A DNA stretch of 47,626 nt from Actinomadura sp. 7K507 (GCF_004348425.1 NZ_SMKK01000038.1:1-47626), one strand, 5' to 3'. Counted from the first letter of the stretch, positions 39,474 through 47,626 are shown. The notes: generated by a model not told the origin, from the sequence alone. Numbers and translations: made by a program.

Positions 39474-40798
39474 GCGAGGCGACGGTGTTCCGCCTGCCGG
39501 ACCTGGGCGAGGGCCTCACCGAGGCCGAGATCATCGAGTGGAAGGTGGCGGTCGGCGACGTCGTGGCGGTCGACCAGACCGTCGTCGAGGTCGAGACCGC
39601 CAAGGCGGCCGTCGAGGTCCCCTGCCCGGTCGCCGGCACCGTGACGGCGCTCTACTGCGAAGCGGGGTCCGTCGTGGACGTGGGCGCGCCCCTCCTCGCC
39701 GTGGACGGCGGGCAGGAGCAGGCCCCGGAGCGGGAACGGTACCGGGAGGAGGAGCGGGCCGGGTCGGGGAATGTGCTCGTCGGGTACGGGACGGGCACGG
39801 CTCGCCGGTCCCGGAGGGCCGCCGCACGGGCGGCGCGACCGTCCCCGGCGCCGGTGAGTGAGGCGCCGGTGAGTGACGTGCCGGCGGGTGAGGCGCCGGT
39901 GGGTGAGGCGCCGGTGGGTGAGGCGCCGCGGGTCATCTCGCCCGTGGTGCGGCGGCTGGCCGGCGACAACGGAATCGATGTCGGCGCGATCACGCCCAGC
40001 GGGCCCGGCGGCGTCGTGCTGCGGCGGGACGTCGAGACCGCGATCGCCGCCGCGTCCCGGACGGCCGCGTCCCGGGCACCGGAAACGTCCCGGCCGGACG
40101 AGGGCGACTCGGTTCGCGTGCCGCTTCGGGGAGTGCGGCGTACGACGGCCGACAAGCTGGCCCGCAGCCGCCGCGAGATCCCGGACGCGAGTACGTGGGT
40201 CGATGCGGACGCCACGGCGCTGGTACGGCTCAGGAAGGACATCGGGCGCGCCGATCCCGGCGCGCGGGTCGGGATGCTGGCGCTGTTCGCCCGGATCTGC
40301 GTGGCGGGGCTCCGCCGGTTCCCCGAGCTGAACTCCTACGTGGACACCCAGCGGCAGGAGATCGTGCAGATGCCGCGGGTGCATCTCGGATTCGCGGCGC
40401 AGACGGAGCGAGGTCTCGTCGTGCCGGTCGTCCGCGACGCGCAGCGGATGACGCTGGCCGAACTCGCCGCCGGGCTCAAAGAGCGTGCGGACGAGGCGCG
40501 GGAGGGACGGTCGGCCCCGGGAGACCTCACCGGGGGCACGTTCACCCTCAACAACTACGGCGTCTTCGGGGTGGACGGGTCCACCCCGATCATCAACCAT
40601 CCCGAGGCGGCGATGCTCGGGGTCGGGCGGATCATCGAAAGGCCGTGGGCGTTCAAGGGGAAGGTCAGGCTGCGCAAGGTGACGCAGCTTTCGCTCACGT
40701 TCGACCACCGGGTCTGCGACGGGGGTGTCGCCGGAGGTTTCCTGCGGTTCGTCGCCGACTGCGTGGAGCGTCCGGAAGTCCTGGTCACTCATCTGTAG
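39470..40798 (+). CDS. bkdC: 2-oxoacid dehydrogenase E2, dihydrolipoyl acyltransferase
   Basis: 442 residues: one lipoyl domain (lysine in VVEVETAKAAVEVPCPVAG), a linker with five EAP-type 5-residue repeats (residues 129-153), the E3/E1-binding domain (ISPVVRRLAGDNGIDVGAIT), and the catalytic domain ending in FDHRVCDGGVAGGFLRF, the DHRxxDG active site. Overlaps the E1beta stop by 4 bp. No lipoamide dehydrogenase (E3) follows, so the complex must use an E3 made elsewhere. Confidence 0.94.
   Translation: MSEATVFRLPDLGEGLTEAEIIEWKVAVGDVVAVDQTVVEVETAKAAVEVPCPVAGTVTALYCEAGSVVDVGAPLLAVDGGQEQAPERERYREEERAGSGNVLVGYGTGTARRSRRAAARAARPSPAPVSEAPVSDVPAGEAPVGEAPVGEAPRVISPVVRRLAGDNGIDVGAITPSGPGGVVLRRDVETAIAAASRTAASRAPETSRPDEGDSVRVPLRGVRRTTADKLARSRREIPDASTWVDADATALVRLRKDIGRADPGARVGMLALFARICVAGLRRFPELNSYVDTQRQEIVQMPRVHLGFAAQTERGLVVPVVRDAQRMTLAELAAGLKERADEAREGRSAPGDLTGGTFTLNNYGVFGVDGSTPIINHPEAAMLGVGRIIERPWAFKGKVRLRKVTQLSLTFDHRVCDGGVAGGFLRFVADCVERPEVLVTHL
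39854..39928 (+). repeat. five tandem 15-bp repeats in the E2 linker
   Basis: Units such as GTGGGTGAGGCGCCG are repeated five times (the last two identical), coding for V-x-E-A-P pentapeptides. It is a flexible linker whose length can change by in-frame repeat slippage. Confidence 0.9.
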
Positions 40799-41054
40799 CG
40801 GCGCGGCGGTCACGAACAGGTCAGCAGGCCGCGGCGGAGCCGTCGCAGGGGCTTCGCCAGCAGGCGGGACACGCCCGCTGAAGCGGGACCGCGGCCCCGC
40901 CGGCGGCGGCGCCCGAGCCGGTGGGCGTGATTGCCGCCGGTCCTGGCGGGTATGTGGCCTGTCCGCCGGACTGTTCCGCCGAACGCACTCCGCCGAACGC
41001 ACGGGCCGGAGGGGGGAGGCCATGCTTCCGAAGAGACATCGGGGCGGCTGAGGT
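40799..41054. other. intergenic region with small repeats
   Basis: Holds a CCCGCT/AGCGGG mini-hairpin near 40873-40887 that may end the bkd transcript, and a tandem CCGCCGAACGCACT (40976-41002, two units) in front of the sigma factor gene, possibly part of its promoter region. Confidence 0.5.
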
Positions 41055-42044
41055 ATGCGAAACCGCCGGTCCGAGCCCTACGGGCCTGATGACGAGCCTG
41101 ATCTGGTCGGGCAGTACCTCACACAGATCGGCCGTATCGACCTGCTGACCGCAGAGGACGAGGTCGAACTCTCCAAGCGGATCGAGGCCGGCGTATACGC
41201 ACGCCATGTGCTGGACACCGGGGAGAGGCCGCGCACCCCGGCCCGCAGCGGCAAGGCCCGTCGCGAGAACGCCCGTCGCGAGAACGCGGAGCCTGAGGAG
41301 CTTGAGGCGATCGCGCGGGACGGGGAACGGGCCAAGGATCACATGATCCGGGCGAATCTGCGGCTCGTCGTGTCGGCCGCCCGCAAGTTCCCCCATCGCG
41401 GGCTGTCGCTCCTCGACCTCATCCAGGAGGGCAACCTCGGGCTGATCCATGCGGTCGAGAAGTTCGACTACGCCAAGGGCTACAAGTTCTCCACGTACGC
41501 GATGTGGTGGATCCGGCAGTCGATCGGGCGCGGCCTCGCCGAGAAGGCCCGCACCGTGCGGCTTCCCGCGCACGTCGTCGAGGACCTCGCCAAGATCGCC
41601 CGGATCGAGCGCGGGCTGGAGCGCGCGGGCGCCGAACCGACCGACGAGCGGGTCGCGGCCGAGGCCGGCGAGTCCGTCGAGAAGATCATCGCGCTGCGGC
41701 GGGTGGGCCGCGACGTCCTCAGCCTGGACAGCGTCGTCGGGGACGACGAGGACACCCGGGTCGGGGACCTGATCGCCGACACCTCCGAGGTCGCGGCGCC
41801 GGACCTGGTGGAGTTCCAGCAGCTGGCCGAGGAGCTCCGGTCGATGGTCGACCGGCTCCCGCCCCGGGAGTCGATGATCCTCACGCTCCGGTACGGCCTC
41901 AACGACGGCCGTCCGCACACGCTCCAGGACATCGCCGACCGCATCGGCCTCACCCGCGAGCGGGTTCGCCAGCTCGAGAAGCAGGCACTGGTGCAGTTGC
42001 GGGATCCGCGGCACGGCGAGCCGCTGCTCACGTGGGTCGGCTGA
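41055..42044 (+). CDS. primary-like RNA polymerase sigma factor (group 2/HrdB-like)
   Basis: 329 residues with regions 1.2 (DLVGQYLTQIGRIDLLTAED), 2 (NLRLVVSAARKFPHRGLSLL, then GNLGLIHAVEKFDYAKGYKF and the -10-reading YAMWWIRQSI), 3 (LAKIARIERGL) and 4 (RESMILTLRYGLNDGRPHTL with the helix-turn-helix LTRERVRQLEKQAL). The long acidic region 1.1 of the housekeeping factor is missing, so it is an alternative group 2 factor. Non-conserved region carries a duplicated ARREN pentapeptide. Ribosome site weak. Confidence 0.93.
   Translation: MRNRRSEPYGPDDEPDLVGQYLTQIGRIDLLTAEDEVELSKRIEAGVYARHVLDTGERPRTPARSGKARRENARRENAEPEELEAIARDGERAKDHMIRANLRLVVSAARKFPHRGLSLLDLIQEGNLGLIHAVEKFDYAKGYKFSTYAMWWIRQSIGRGLAEKARTVRLPAHVVEDLAKIARIERGLERAGAEPTDERVAAEAGESVEKIIALRRVGRDVLSLDSVVGDDEDTRVGDLIADTSEVAAPDLVEFQQLAEELRSMVDRLPPRESMILTLRYGLNDGRPHTLQDIADRIGLTRERVRQLEKQALVQLRDPRHGEPLLTWVG
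41256..41285 (+). repeat. tandem 15-bp duplication in sigma factor gene
   Basis: GCCCGTCGCGAGAAC occurs twice head to tail (41256-41270, 41271-41285), coding ARREN twice in the loop between regions 1.2 and 2. Confidence 0.9.
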
Positions 42045-42108
42045 CAGCCCCCCGCAGACCTGATCCTTAAGTCCGCTTTCGCTCCTGCTTGTTGTGATCG
42101 GCACGACG

Positions 42109-42152
42109 CACACCACGGGTCACCACACCACGCGTCACCACACAACGGTCAC
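42109..42152 (+). repeat. three tandem ~15-bp repeats upstream of the secreted peptide gene
   Basis: CACACCACGGGTCAC (42109-42123), CACACCACGCGTCAC (42124-42138) and CACACAACGGTCAC (42139-42152). They sit just before the ribosome site AGGGGG of the next gene, so they lie in a leader or promoter and could bind a regulator. Confidence 0.8.
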
Positions 42153-42173
42153 AACGAGCAGGGGGAACCGAGC

Positions 42174-42401
42174 ATGGCTCTCAGCCGGCGTACGAAGATC
42201 TTCATCGCGGCGGCGGGACTGGCCGGGGCGGGCACGGTCGCCGGAGGCGGCGCGGCGCTCGCCCATACCGGGCCCGAACCGGTCCAGACGCGGCTTCAGA
42301 TCGTCGATCACAAGGTGTCCCACGCGGACGCACCGGGCCGGGACTGCCCGGACAAGCAGGGTGAGCAGGACGGCCGGGGCGCGGCCGAGGGCACGCAGTG
42401 A
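42174..42401 (+). CDS. small secreted or membrane-anchored peptide, unknown
   Basis: 75 residues. A signal-type N-terminus (LSRRTKIFIAAAGLAGAGTV, then GAALAHTG with a plausible cleavage after ALA) leads to a charged 45-residue mature part with one cysteine (GRDCPDKQGEQDGR). I do not recognise it. It overlaps the MoxR gene by 4 bp (GTGA), so it is translationally coupled to the MoxR/DUF58/VWA genes and may be part of that envelope system. AGGGGGAACC precedes the ATG. Confidence 0.75.
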   Translation: MALSRRTKIFIAAAGLAGAGTVAGGGAALAHTGPEPVQTRLQIVDHKVSHADAPGRDCPDKQGEQDGRGAAEGTQ

Positions 42402-43471
42402 GCGGCGGGCTCGACGCCGCCCGCGTCCGGCCGCCGGGCACCGCGCTCGGGGAGCGGGCCCTGTTCGAGGTCAAGCGGGTCATCGTCGGCCAGGACCGGA
42501 TGATCGAGCGGATGCTCGTGGCGGTCCTGGCCGGGGGCCACTGCCTGCTGGAGGGCGTGCCGGGCGTGGCCAAGACGCTGGCGGCGCAGACGCTCGCCAC
42601 GGTCGTCGGCGGCTCGTTCACCCGGCTGCAGTTCACCCCGGACCTGGTGCCCGCCGACATCGTGGGCACCCGCGTCTACCGTCCGTCCACCGAGAGCTTC
42701 GACGTCGAGCCCGGCCCGGTGATGGCGAACGTGGTGCTCGTGGACGAGATCAACCGCGCCCCGGCGAAGGTGCAGTCGGCGCTGCTGGAGGTGATGGCGG
42801 AGCACCAGGTCAGCATCGCCGGCCGCACGTTCCCGGTGCCGTCGCCGTTCCTGGTGATGGCGACCCAGAACCCGATCGAGTCGGAGGGCGTCTACCAGCT
42901 GCCCGAGGCCCAGCGCGACCGGTTCCTGCTGAAGATCGACGTCGGGTATCCGACCGAGGAGCAGGAGCTGGCGATCGTCTACCGGATGGGGGTGCGGCCG
43001 CCCGAGGCGGGCCGGGTCCTGGACGCCGGGGAGGTGACCGCGCTGCGGGACGCCGCGAAGGCCGTCTTCGTCCACGACGAGGTGGCGCGGTACGCGGTGC
43101 GGCTCGTCGCGGCCACCCGTGACCCGGCGGGCCACGGCGTCCCGGAGGTGGCGGGCATGCTCGCCTACGGGGCGGGGCCGCGCGCGTCGCTCGGGCTGAT
43201 CGCGGCCGGGCGGGCGCTGGCCCTGCTGCGCGGGCGGGAGTACGCGCTGCCCGGTGACGTGCGCGACCTGGCCGGGGACGTGATCGCGCACCGGCTGGTG
43301 CCGTCGTTCGACGCGCTCGCCGACGGTGTCGGGGCCCGGTCGGTCGTGGACAGGATCGTGGCGGCGGTCCCCCCGCCGCAGGTCGCTCCCGCGGAAGCCG
43401 ACACGGGGACCGGCGCCGAGGCGGCCCCGGGGGGCGCCGCGGCGCCCGGCACGGGGGTGGACGCCGCATGA
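42398..43471 (+). CDS. MoxR-family AAA+ ATPase
   Basis: 357 residues. Walker A LLEGVPGVAKT, Walker B VVLVDEINRAP, sensor 1 LVMATQNPIES and the arginine-finger region LPEAQRDRFLLKIDVGYPTEE. MoxR ATPases act as chaperones with DUF58 and VWA partners, and all three are adjacent here. Ends in an alanine/glycine-rich tail. GTG start overlaps the upstream stop; the end overlaps the DUF58 start. Confidence 0.95.
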   Translation: MSGGLDAARVRPPGTALGERALFEVKRVIVGQDRMIERMLVAVLAGGHCLLEGVPGVAKTLAAQTLATVVGGSFTRLQFTPDLVPADIVGTRVYRPSTESFDVEPGPVMANVVLVDEINRAPAKVQSALLEVMAEHQVSIAGRTFPVPSPFLVMATQNPIESEGVYQLPEAQRDRFLLKIDVGYPTEEQELAIVYRMGVRPPEAGRVLDAGEVTALRDAAKAVFVHDEVARYAVRLVAATRDPAGHGVPEVAGMLAYGAGPRASLGLIAAGRALALLRGREYALPGDVRDLAGDVIAHRLVPSFDALADGVGARSVVDRIVAAVPPPQVAPAEADTGTGAEAAPGGAAAPGTGVDAA

Positions 43472-44427
43472 ACGGCGCCCGCCTTCGTGATCTGGCGCCC
43501 GAGCAGGCGCTGCGACGACTGGAACTGACCATCACGCACCGCCTGGACGGGTTGCTGCAGGGAGACCATCTGGGCCTGCTCCCCGGTCCGGGGTCGGAAC
43601 CCGCCGAGGGCCGCGAGTACGTCCCCGGCGACGACGTGCGCGCCATGGACTGGAACCTCACCGCCCGCATGACCACGCCCCACGTGCGGGACCGGGTCGC
43701 CGACCGGGAGCTGGAGACCTGGGTGCTGGTGGACGCGACCGCCAGCATGGACTTCGGCACCGGGCGGATCGAGAAGCGCGACCTGGCGGTGTTCGCGGTG
43801 GCGGCGGTCGGGTTCCTGACCGAGCGGACCGGCAACCGCCTGGGCGCGCAGATCGTCCATGACGCCGGGACGCGCCGTGTTCCGGCGCGCACGGGGCGGC
43901 CGCACCTGCTCGGCCTGCTGGGAACGCTGCTGTCGGCGCCGCGCGGCCAGGGAGGGCGGGGGGACGGCTCGCTCGGCGCGGCCGCCGACCTGCTGCATCG
44001 CACCGGGGCCGGGCGACGCGGCCTGGCCGTGGTCGTCTCCGACTTCCTGGAGCCGGTGGACACGTGGGAGCGCCCGCTCCGGCTGCTGGGCGCGCGCCAC
44101 CAGCTCCTGGCCGTCGAGGTCGTCGATCCCCGCGAGCTGACGCTGCCGGACGTCGGCATGCTGACGCTCGTCGACCCGGAGACGGGGCGCAAGCGCGACG
44201 TTCCCACGGGCCGCCGGCTGCGCGAGCGGTACGCGGCCGCCGCCGCGGGGCAGCGCCGGGAGATCGCGGCCGGGCTGCGGCGGGCGGGCGCGGCGCGGCT
44301 GCGGCTGCGGACCGACGGCGACTGGGTGCGCGACCTCGTCCAGCACGTCCTGGCGCAGCGTCGCGTCGCGGCGGCGGCGCCCGCGCGGCCGACCGCGGCG
44401 CCGCCCGCTCCGGGAGGTGTGGCGTGA
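43468..44427 (+). CDS. DUF58 domain protein
   Basis: 319 residues. The DUF58 core REYVPGDDVRAMDWNLTART and a VWA-like fold (WVLVDATASMDFGTGRIEKR, LAVVVSDFLEP). Soluble here, with no membrane helices. It couples the MoxR ATPase to the membrane VWA protein. Starts and stops overlap both neighbours by 4 bp. Confidence 0.93.
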   Translation: MNGARLRDLAPEQALRRLELTITHRLDGLLQGDHLGLLPGPGSEPAEGREYVPGDDVRAMDWNLTARMTTPHVRDRVADRELETWVLVDATASMDFGTGRIEKRDLAVFAVAAVGFLTERTGNRLGAQIVHDAGTRRVPARTGRPHLLGLLGTLLSAPRGQGGRGDGSLGAAADLLHRTGAGRRGLAVVVSDFLEPVDTWERPLRLLGARHQLLAVEVVDPRELTLPDVGMLTLVDPETGRKRDVPTGRRLRERYAAAAAGQRREIAAGLRRAGAARLRLRTDGDWVRDLVQHVLAQRRVAAAAPARPTAAPPAPGGVA

Positions 44428-45386
44428 GCTTCCTCGACCCCGTCCGGCTGCTGCTGTTGCTGGCGCTGCCCGTCCTGGTCGCCGCGTACGTCGTGATGCA
44501 GGTGCGGCGCGGCAGGTACGCGGTGCGGTTCACGAACCTGGCCCTGCTCGACAAGGTCGCCCCCGCCCGGCCGGGCTGGCGCCGCCACCTGCCCGCGGCG
44601 GCGTTCCTGCTGATGGTGGGGTTGTTCGTCACCGGTTTCGCCCGCCCGGCCGCGGACGTGCGGGTGCCGCGCGAGCAGGCGACCATCATGCTGGCGGTCG
44701 ACGTCTCGCACTCCATGCAGGCCACCGACGTCGAGCCGACCCGGCTGGAGGGCGCCAAGCGGGCCGCCAGGACGTTCCTGGACCGGGTGCCCGGCCGCTT
44801 CAACGTCGGCCTCGTGTCGTTCTCGGGGACGGCGGCCGTCGTGGTCCCGCCGACCACCGACCGCCGGGCGATGGCCGCCGGCATCGACGGGCTGCGGCTC
44901 GGCCCCCGCACCGGGATCGGCGAGGGGGTGATCGCCTCGCTGGACGCCATCGCCGGGTTCGGGGCGCAGTTCGGCCCGGGTGGTGGTGACAGGGAGGCGC
45001 CGCCGGCGCGGATCGTGCTGCTGTCGGACGGCACCAACACCGCCGGGCGGGAGCCCGGGGAGGCGGCCCGGCGCGCCACGCAGGCCCGCGTCCCGGTGTC
45101 GACGATCGCCTACGGCACGCCCGAAGGCGCCATGTTCCAGAACGGGTACATGGTCCCGGTGCCCGTCGACGGCCCCGCGCTGCGGCGCCTCGCGCAGGAC
45201 ACCGGCGGCAGCCACTACCAGGCCGCCTCCGGCGCCGAACTCCGCGGCGTCTACGAGGACATCGGCAGCAGCGTCGGCTACCGCACGGAGCAGCGGGAGA
45301 TCTGGGCCTGGTTCATCGGCGCGGGGCTGCTGCTGTCGTGCGCGGTCGCCGCCGCGTCCCTGGTGTGGTTCTCCCGCCTGCCTTGA
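44424..45386 (+). CDS. membrane VWA-domain protein (BatA-like)
   Basis: 320 residues. Two N-terminal membrane helices (RLLLLLALPVLVAAYVVM; AAAFLLMVGLFVTGFA), a VWA domain with the MIDAS motif DVSHSMQ and LLSDGTNTAGREP, and a C-terminal helix (AWFIGAGLLLSCAVAAASLV). Same layout as BatA-type proteins involved in envelope protein maturation or stress tolerance. GTG start overlaps DUF58 stop. Last gene of the operon before the protease. Confidence 0.93.
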   Translation: MSFLDPVRLLLLLALPVLVAAYVVMQVRRGRYAVRFTNLALLDKVAPARPGWRRHLPAAAFLLMVGLFVTGFARPAADVRVPREQATIMLAVDVSHSMQATDVEPTRLEGAKRAARTFLDRVPGRFNVGLVSFSGTAAVVVPPTTDRRAMAAGIDGLRLGPRTGIGEGVIASLDAIAGFGAQFGPGGGDREAPPARIVLLSDGTNTAGREPGEAARRATQARVPVSTIAYGTPEGAMFQNGYMVPVPVDGPALRRLAQDTGGSHYQAASGAELRGVYEDIGSSVGYRTEQREIWAWFIGAGLLLSCAVAAASLVWFSRLP

Positions 45387-45441
45387 ACGGCGAGCCCAGG
45401 AGCGGAGTACTGACTAGTGAGAGATGAGCGTGAGGAGCCTC

Positions 45442-46416
45442 ATGAGTTATCCACCGCAGGCGGACTCCCGGTACGGCATGGGCCACGACACCACCCAGTA
45501 CGATCGCCGCGACGACGTCCGGTACGGCTTGGGCGACCCACGCGGTCCAGATTTCCTGTCCCCTCCGCCCCCTCGTACGTGGCCCCAGGACGATCCGTTC
45601 AGGCGCCCCCCGCCGTCCGAACCGTGGGCGCTGCCCGCCTACGACGAGCCCCGCCGGAACCGCAGGGGCGGCCCAGGCCGGGCGGTCGCCGCGGCCGTGA
45701 TCGCGGCGCTGCTCGCCGGCGGCGTCGCGGGTGGCGTGGCCGGGCGGGTGACCGCCGGGGAGCCGTTCACGGGACTTTCGCAGTCCGAGGCCGGGCCGGT
45801 GAGCGCCGGGACCGGCAGCCTCAGCGACGTGGCGGCGCGGGTCCAGGCGAGCGTGGTGTCGGTCGAGGTGCGGGCGGCGGGCGCGCGGGGCACCGGGTCC
45901 GGGTTCGTGATCGACCGGCAGGGGCACGTGCTGACCAACGCGCACGTCGTCGAGGGCGGCGGCCGCGTCACCGTGGTCCTGGCCGACCAGCGCCGCGTCG
46001 CGGCGCGCGTGGTGGGCTCCGACCAGGCCCTCGACCTGGCGGTGCTGGCGATCCCCGCGCAGCAGAGCCCGCAGCCGCTGACGTTCGGCCGCTTCTCCGC
46101 CGTGCGGGTCGGGGACCCGGTCATCGCGCTCGGCTCCCCGCTGGGCCTGCAGGGCACCGTCACCGGCGGCATCGTCAGCGCGCTGAACCGGCAGGTCCGG
46201 CTGGGCGAGGGCGGCGCGGGGACCGCCCTGCAGACCGACGCGTCCATCAACCCCGGCAACTCCGGCGGCCCGCTCGTCAACGCGCGCGGCGAGGTCATCG
46301 GGGTGAACACGGCGATCGCGACGCTGATGCGCGGCGGGAGCGGGGGCTCGATCGGGATCGGGTTCGCGATTCCGGCGGACCGGGCGCGGCAGGGGGCGCA
46401 GCGGCTCGTACGCTGA
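45442..46416 (+). CDS. trypsin-like serine protease (HtrA/DegP type), no PDZ
   Basis: 324 residues. A disordered proline-rich cytoplasmic part (1-75) precedes one membrane helix (AVAAAVIAALLAGGVAGGVA) and then an extracytoplasmic protease domain: His in VLTNAHVVEGG, Asp in LDLAVLAIP, Ser in NPGNSGGPLVN. Chains usually continue into PDZ domains, but this one ends right after GIGFAIPADRARQGAQRLVR. ATG 45442 has GAGGAG at the right distance; the ATG at 45424 does not. Close to the MoxR system and a two-component pair, so an envelope quality-control role is likely. Confidence 0.9.
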   Translation: MSYPPQADSRYGMGHDTTQYDRRDDVRYGLGDPRGPDFLSPPPPRTWPQDDPFRRPPPSEPWALPAYDEPRRNRRGGPGRAVAAAVIAALLAGGVAGGVAGRVTAGEPFTGLSQSEAGPVSAGTGSLSDVAARVQASVVSVEVRAAGARGTGSGFVIDRQGHVLTNAHVVEGGGRVTVVLADQRRVAARVVGSDQALDLAVLAIPAQQSPQPLTFGRFSAVRVGDPVIALGSPLGLQGTVTGGIVSALNRQVRLGEGGAGTALQTDASINPGNSGGPLVNARGEVIGVNTAIATLMRGGSGGSIGIGFAIPADRARQGAQRLVR

Positions 46417-46493
46417 CCCGCCCCGTCCGGACGCCCCCGCGCGGGTGCCTGATCCGCGTACTTTAACGAAATGGGAGAAAGGGGGCGTCCCGG

Positions 46494-47252
46494 ATGCGGG
46501 TGCTGGTGGTGGAGGACGAGGAGGACCTGGTCGAGGCGCTGCGGTACGGGCTCGTCCGCGCCGACTACGCCGTCGACGTCGCCTACGACCTGGAGGAGGC
46601 CACGCAGAAGCTCTACGCCTCCGCCTACGACCTGATGGTCCTGGACCTCGCCCTGCCCGACGGCGACGGGTTCGACCTGTGCCGCGCGATCCGCAGCGGC
46701 GGCCTGGACGGGGAGAGCGGCCCCGACCTGCGGATCCTGATGCTCACCGCGCGGGACCGGCTCGCCGACCGGGTGCGCGGCCTGGACGAGGGCGCCGACG
46801 ACTACCTGGTCAAGCCGTTCGCGTTCCCCGAGCTGCTGGCACGCGTCCGGGCCCTGCTGCGCCGCGACAGCGGCGGCGGGTCGGCGGTGCTGGCGTTCGG
46901 CGACCTGCGGCTGGACACGGCGCGGCGCGAGGCGTTCCGCGGCGAGCGGCCCCTGCGGCTCACGCCCAAGGAGTTCGCCGTCCTGCGCTACCTGATGAGC
47001 CGCCCCGGGAAGGTCGTCTCGGCGGAGGAGCTCCTGGAGCACGTGTGGGACGAGAACGCCGACCCGTTCACCAACACCGTCCGCGTCACCGTCGGGACCC
47101 TGCGCCGCAAGCTCGCCGCGCCGGACGAGACGCAGGTCATCGAGACCGTCGTGGGACACGGCTACCGCCTGCTCGAAACCGGCCCCGAAAAGGGAACGGG
47201 CCCCGGGAACGGAACGGGCACCGTCACCGCCGGGAACGGGGGGCCGGCGTGA
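46494..47252 (+). CDS. OmpR-family response regulator
   Basis: 252 residues. Receiver domain with VVEDEEDLVEAL, phospho-acceptor Asp51 in MVLDLALPDGDGFDL and lysine in DYLVKPFAFPE, then a winged-helix DNA-binding domain (RLTPKEFAVLRYLMSRPGKV; NTVRVTVGTLRRKLA). The tail is a low-complexity TGPGNGTGTVTAGNGG stretch. Its stop overlaps the histidine kinase start, making a two-component operon. Confidence 0.95.
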   Translation: MRVLVVEDEEDLVEALRYGLVRADYAVDVAYDLEEATQKLYASAYDLMVLDLALPDGDGFDLCRAIRSGGLDGESGPDLRILMLTARDRLADRVRGLDEGADDYLVKPFAFPELLARVRALLRRDSGGGSAVLAFGDLRLDTARREAFRGERPLRLTPKEFAVLRYLMSRPGKVVSAEELLEHVWDENADPFTNTVRVTVGTLRRKLAAPDETQVIETVVGHGYRLLETGPEKGTGPGNGTGTVTAGNGGPA

Positions 47253-47626
47253 CCACTCCCCCGGAGCAGCCGCGGAACCCGTCCGGCCGGCCGCGGATAT
47301 GGACGCGGGGAAGGCGCGGCTTGAGCCTGGTCCATTCGATCCGGTTCCGGCTCACGGTCATGTACTCGACGCTGCTGTTCGTCCTCACGGCCGTGGTGCT
47401 GGGCGCGGTCTACCTGGCGGTGGCGCGCAGCACCGAAGCCCAGCCGATCACCAAGACGTTCAACGCGGAGAAGATCGTCCAGATGCCGGACGGCACGCAG
47501 CAGCGGCTGGGGCAGGTCGAGGTCGTCAAGGTGCAGCAAGTCGAGCAGGCCGTCAACTACGAGACGCGGCAGACCCTCGGGCGCTACTCGATGATCATGC
47601 TGGGCGGGCTGTTCGTGGCGAGCCTC
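47249..47626 (+). CDS. sensor histidine kinase, N-terminal part only
   Basis: The frame runs from GTG 47249 (overlapping the regulator's TGA) to the window end. Visible are a basic cytoplasmic start, one membrane helix (LTVMYSTLLFVLTAVVLGAV), an extracytoplasmic segment of about 60 residues containing EKIVQMPDGTQQRLGQVEVV, and the beginning of a second helix (MIMLGGLFVASL). HAMP, DHp and ATPase domains lie beyond the window. Partner of the OmpR-type regulator. Confidence 0.88.
   Translation, partial: MTTPPEQPRNPSGRPRIWTRGRRGLSLVHSIRFRLTVMYSTLLFVLTAVVLGAVYLAVARSTEAQPITKTFNAEKIVQMPDGTQQRLGQVEVVKVQQVEQAVNYETRQTLGRYSMIMLGGLFVASL

Noticed and set aside
42109..42152. CRISPR-like array upstream of the secreted peptide
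   Set aside because: The units are contiguous and near-identical with no spacers, so they are simple tandem repeats.

Overview
The window is high-GC actinomycete chromosome. GTG and TTG starts, ATGA/GTGA overlaps, an ECF sigma factor, a PP2C/SpoIIE-type phosphatase, twin-arginine exported enzymes and a Gly-Cys-Val tRNA cluster all fit an Actinomadura- or Streptosporangiales-like bacterium. The taxon is inferred from style and gene content; no marker gene was compared.

Left part (1-13.4 kb): a partial gene and three tRNA genes (Gly-GCC, Cys-GCA, Val-GAC) are followed by a patchwork that looks like a decayed integrated element. A 76-bp sequence directly behind tRNA-Val recurs exactly 12,660 bp downstream with two mismatches. 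Between the copies lie a tyrosine-recombinase C-terminal remnant, a phage-tail-like remnant, two transposase remnants and a CoiA-like pseudogene with several frameshifts. Intact genes sit among them: an ECF sigma/SRPBCC/hydrolase operon, a three-gene sulfite-oxidase-like redox module, a sensor phosphatase, a chloroperoxidase-like hydrolase, a VOC protein and a small unknown protein. Just right of the second repeat is a sulfatase (formylglycine motif CAPSR, C-terminal HEAT-like repeats) next to its formylglycine-generating enzyme.

Central part (16.6-35.2 kb): the most notable region. Seven transcription units carry nine copies of an 18-bp palindrome, consensus TYGTTYGGGCCCAAACGA. The copies lie in the promoters of an APC permease, a class I glutamine amidotransferase, an LLM oxidoreductase/aldehyde dehydrogenase/C26 hydrolase operon, an aldehyde dehydrogenase/extradiol dioxygenase/FAA hydrolase/ferredoxin/ferredoxin reductase operon, two exported amidohydrolases, an acetoacetate-decarboxylase-like protein, a glutamine-synthetase-like enzyme plus P450, and (degenerate) a MarR regulator. 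In at least two promoters the palindrome fills the -35/-10 spacer; in two others it covers the -10 region. This looks like one repressor-controlled pathway, most simply: an exported amidohydrolase releases an amine, the permease imports it, a GS-like ligase gamma-glutamylates it, P450/LLM/aldehyde dehydrogenases oxidise it, amidotransferase-fold hydrolases remove glutamate, and a homoprotocatechuate-type meta-cleavage set opens an aromatic ring. The substrate is not known from sequence.

Right part (35.2-47.6 kb): a GabT-type aminotransferase, an Lrp/AsnC regulator divergent from a branched-chain 2-oxoacid dehydrogenase operon (E1alpha, E1beta, E2, no E3), a primary-like sigma factor, a small secreted protein leading into a MoxR/DUF58/VWA operon, an HtrA-like protease without PDZ, an OmpR-type response regulator and the start of its histidine kinase, cut by the window edge.
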